Part shown: positions 5,054-5,123 of the stretch, one piece after another
How the letters are laid out: each line of letters opens with the position of its first letter
Numbering within the stretch: the stretch's first letter is position 1
Source of the DNA: an alpha proteobacterium 3107
GTDB lineage: Bacteria; Pseudomonadota; Alphaproteobacteria; Rhodobacterales; Rhodobacteraceae
Direction: 5' to 3'
Length of the DNA: 5,123 nucleotides
NCBI GenBank assembly: GCA_001483205.1
Contig: JPPB01000048.1
Span: 1 to 5,123 of the forward strand
Program-made: the position numbers and the translations under genes
The notes under the pieces: generated by a model
Seen by the model: the letters and a program-made list of their open reading frames with translations, nothing else
What the model was told of the DNA's origin: nothing
Database searches by the model: none

Positions 5054-5121
5054 CCCCGGCGGAAGCGAAGCGCCCGCCGTGGGGTGAGGCCCGTCTCGGA
5101 AACGGTCCGGGGGACCGTTTC
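5054..5121. repeat. Two adjacent stem-loops at the right edge, possible dispersed repeat
   Basis: The first hairpin pairs CCCCGGCGG (5054-5062) with CCGCCG-T-GGGG (5074-5084), one bulged T. The second is a perfect 10-bp stem, GAAACGGTCC (5099-5108) with GGACCGTTTC (5112-5121), loop GGG. A plus-strand frame from ATG 5035 reads AEAKRPPWGEARLGNGPGDR and stays open to the edge. I recall very similar peptides and DNA scattered through Rhodobacteraceae genomes, so this may be a repeated non-coding structured element rather than a gene. The recall could not be checked here. Confidence 0.4.
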
Positions 5122-5123
5122 AG

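Overview
The window looks like chromosome from an alphaproteobacterium of the Rhodobacteraceae. GC content is high, and the GatB, BolA-family, J-domain and MetZ proteins all read like that family's versions from memory. Promoter-like elements also fit the family (TTGCCC/TAGAAC ahead of gatB, TTGACC/TACGAG ahead of metZ). Genus cannot be told from the sequence alone.

Layout from left to right. (1) Positions 1-418, minus strand: the N-terminal part of an exported protein. It has a signal peptide, an acidic linker and a run of AVT-xx-KI-x-NN decapeptides encoded by 30-bp tandem DNA repeats, and it runs off the left edge. It starts at GTG, and its ribosome binding site can pair with a complementary segment about 60 nt upstream. 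(2) Positions 648-2162, plus strand: gatB, the amidotransferase B subunit, with its own promoter. (3) Positions 2216-2473, minus strand: a small BolA-family protein, convergent with gatB and divergent from (4) a C-terminal J-domain protein at 2557-3183, plus strand. The 83-bp gap between these two holds a perfect inverted repeat. (5) Positions 3184-3596: a 413-bp gap between two convergent genes. It contains two LacI-type operator-like palindromes 21 bp apart, three copies of a 16-bp palindrome (two of them inside a 32-bp direct repeat), and two GC-rich hairpins. (6) Positions 3597-4784, minus strand: metZ, O-succinylhomoserine sulfhydrylase. Its leader carries a promoter, a SAM-II-type riboswitch and an intrinsic terminator (4838-4973). 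(7) The right edge (5054-5121) holds two adjacent stem-loops resembling a dispersed repeat.

The genes do not form one operon. They are mostly housekeeping units: tRNA amidation, Fe-S/glutaredoxin-linked BolA, a J-domain co-chaperone and methionine synthesis. The best-understood control circuit is the metZ leader, where S-adenosylmethionine would shut down the sulfhydrylase step of methionine synthesis. I see no clearly new multi-gene system. The parts that known annotation does not explain are the orphan operators and palindromes in 3184-3596, the RBS-pairing leader of the repeat protein, and the structured right edge.
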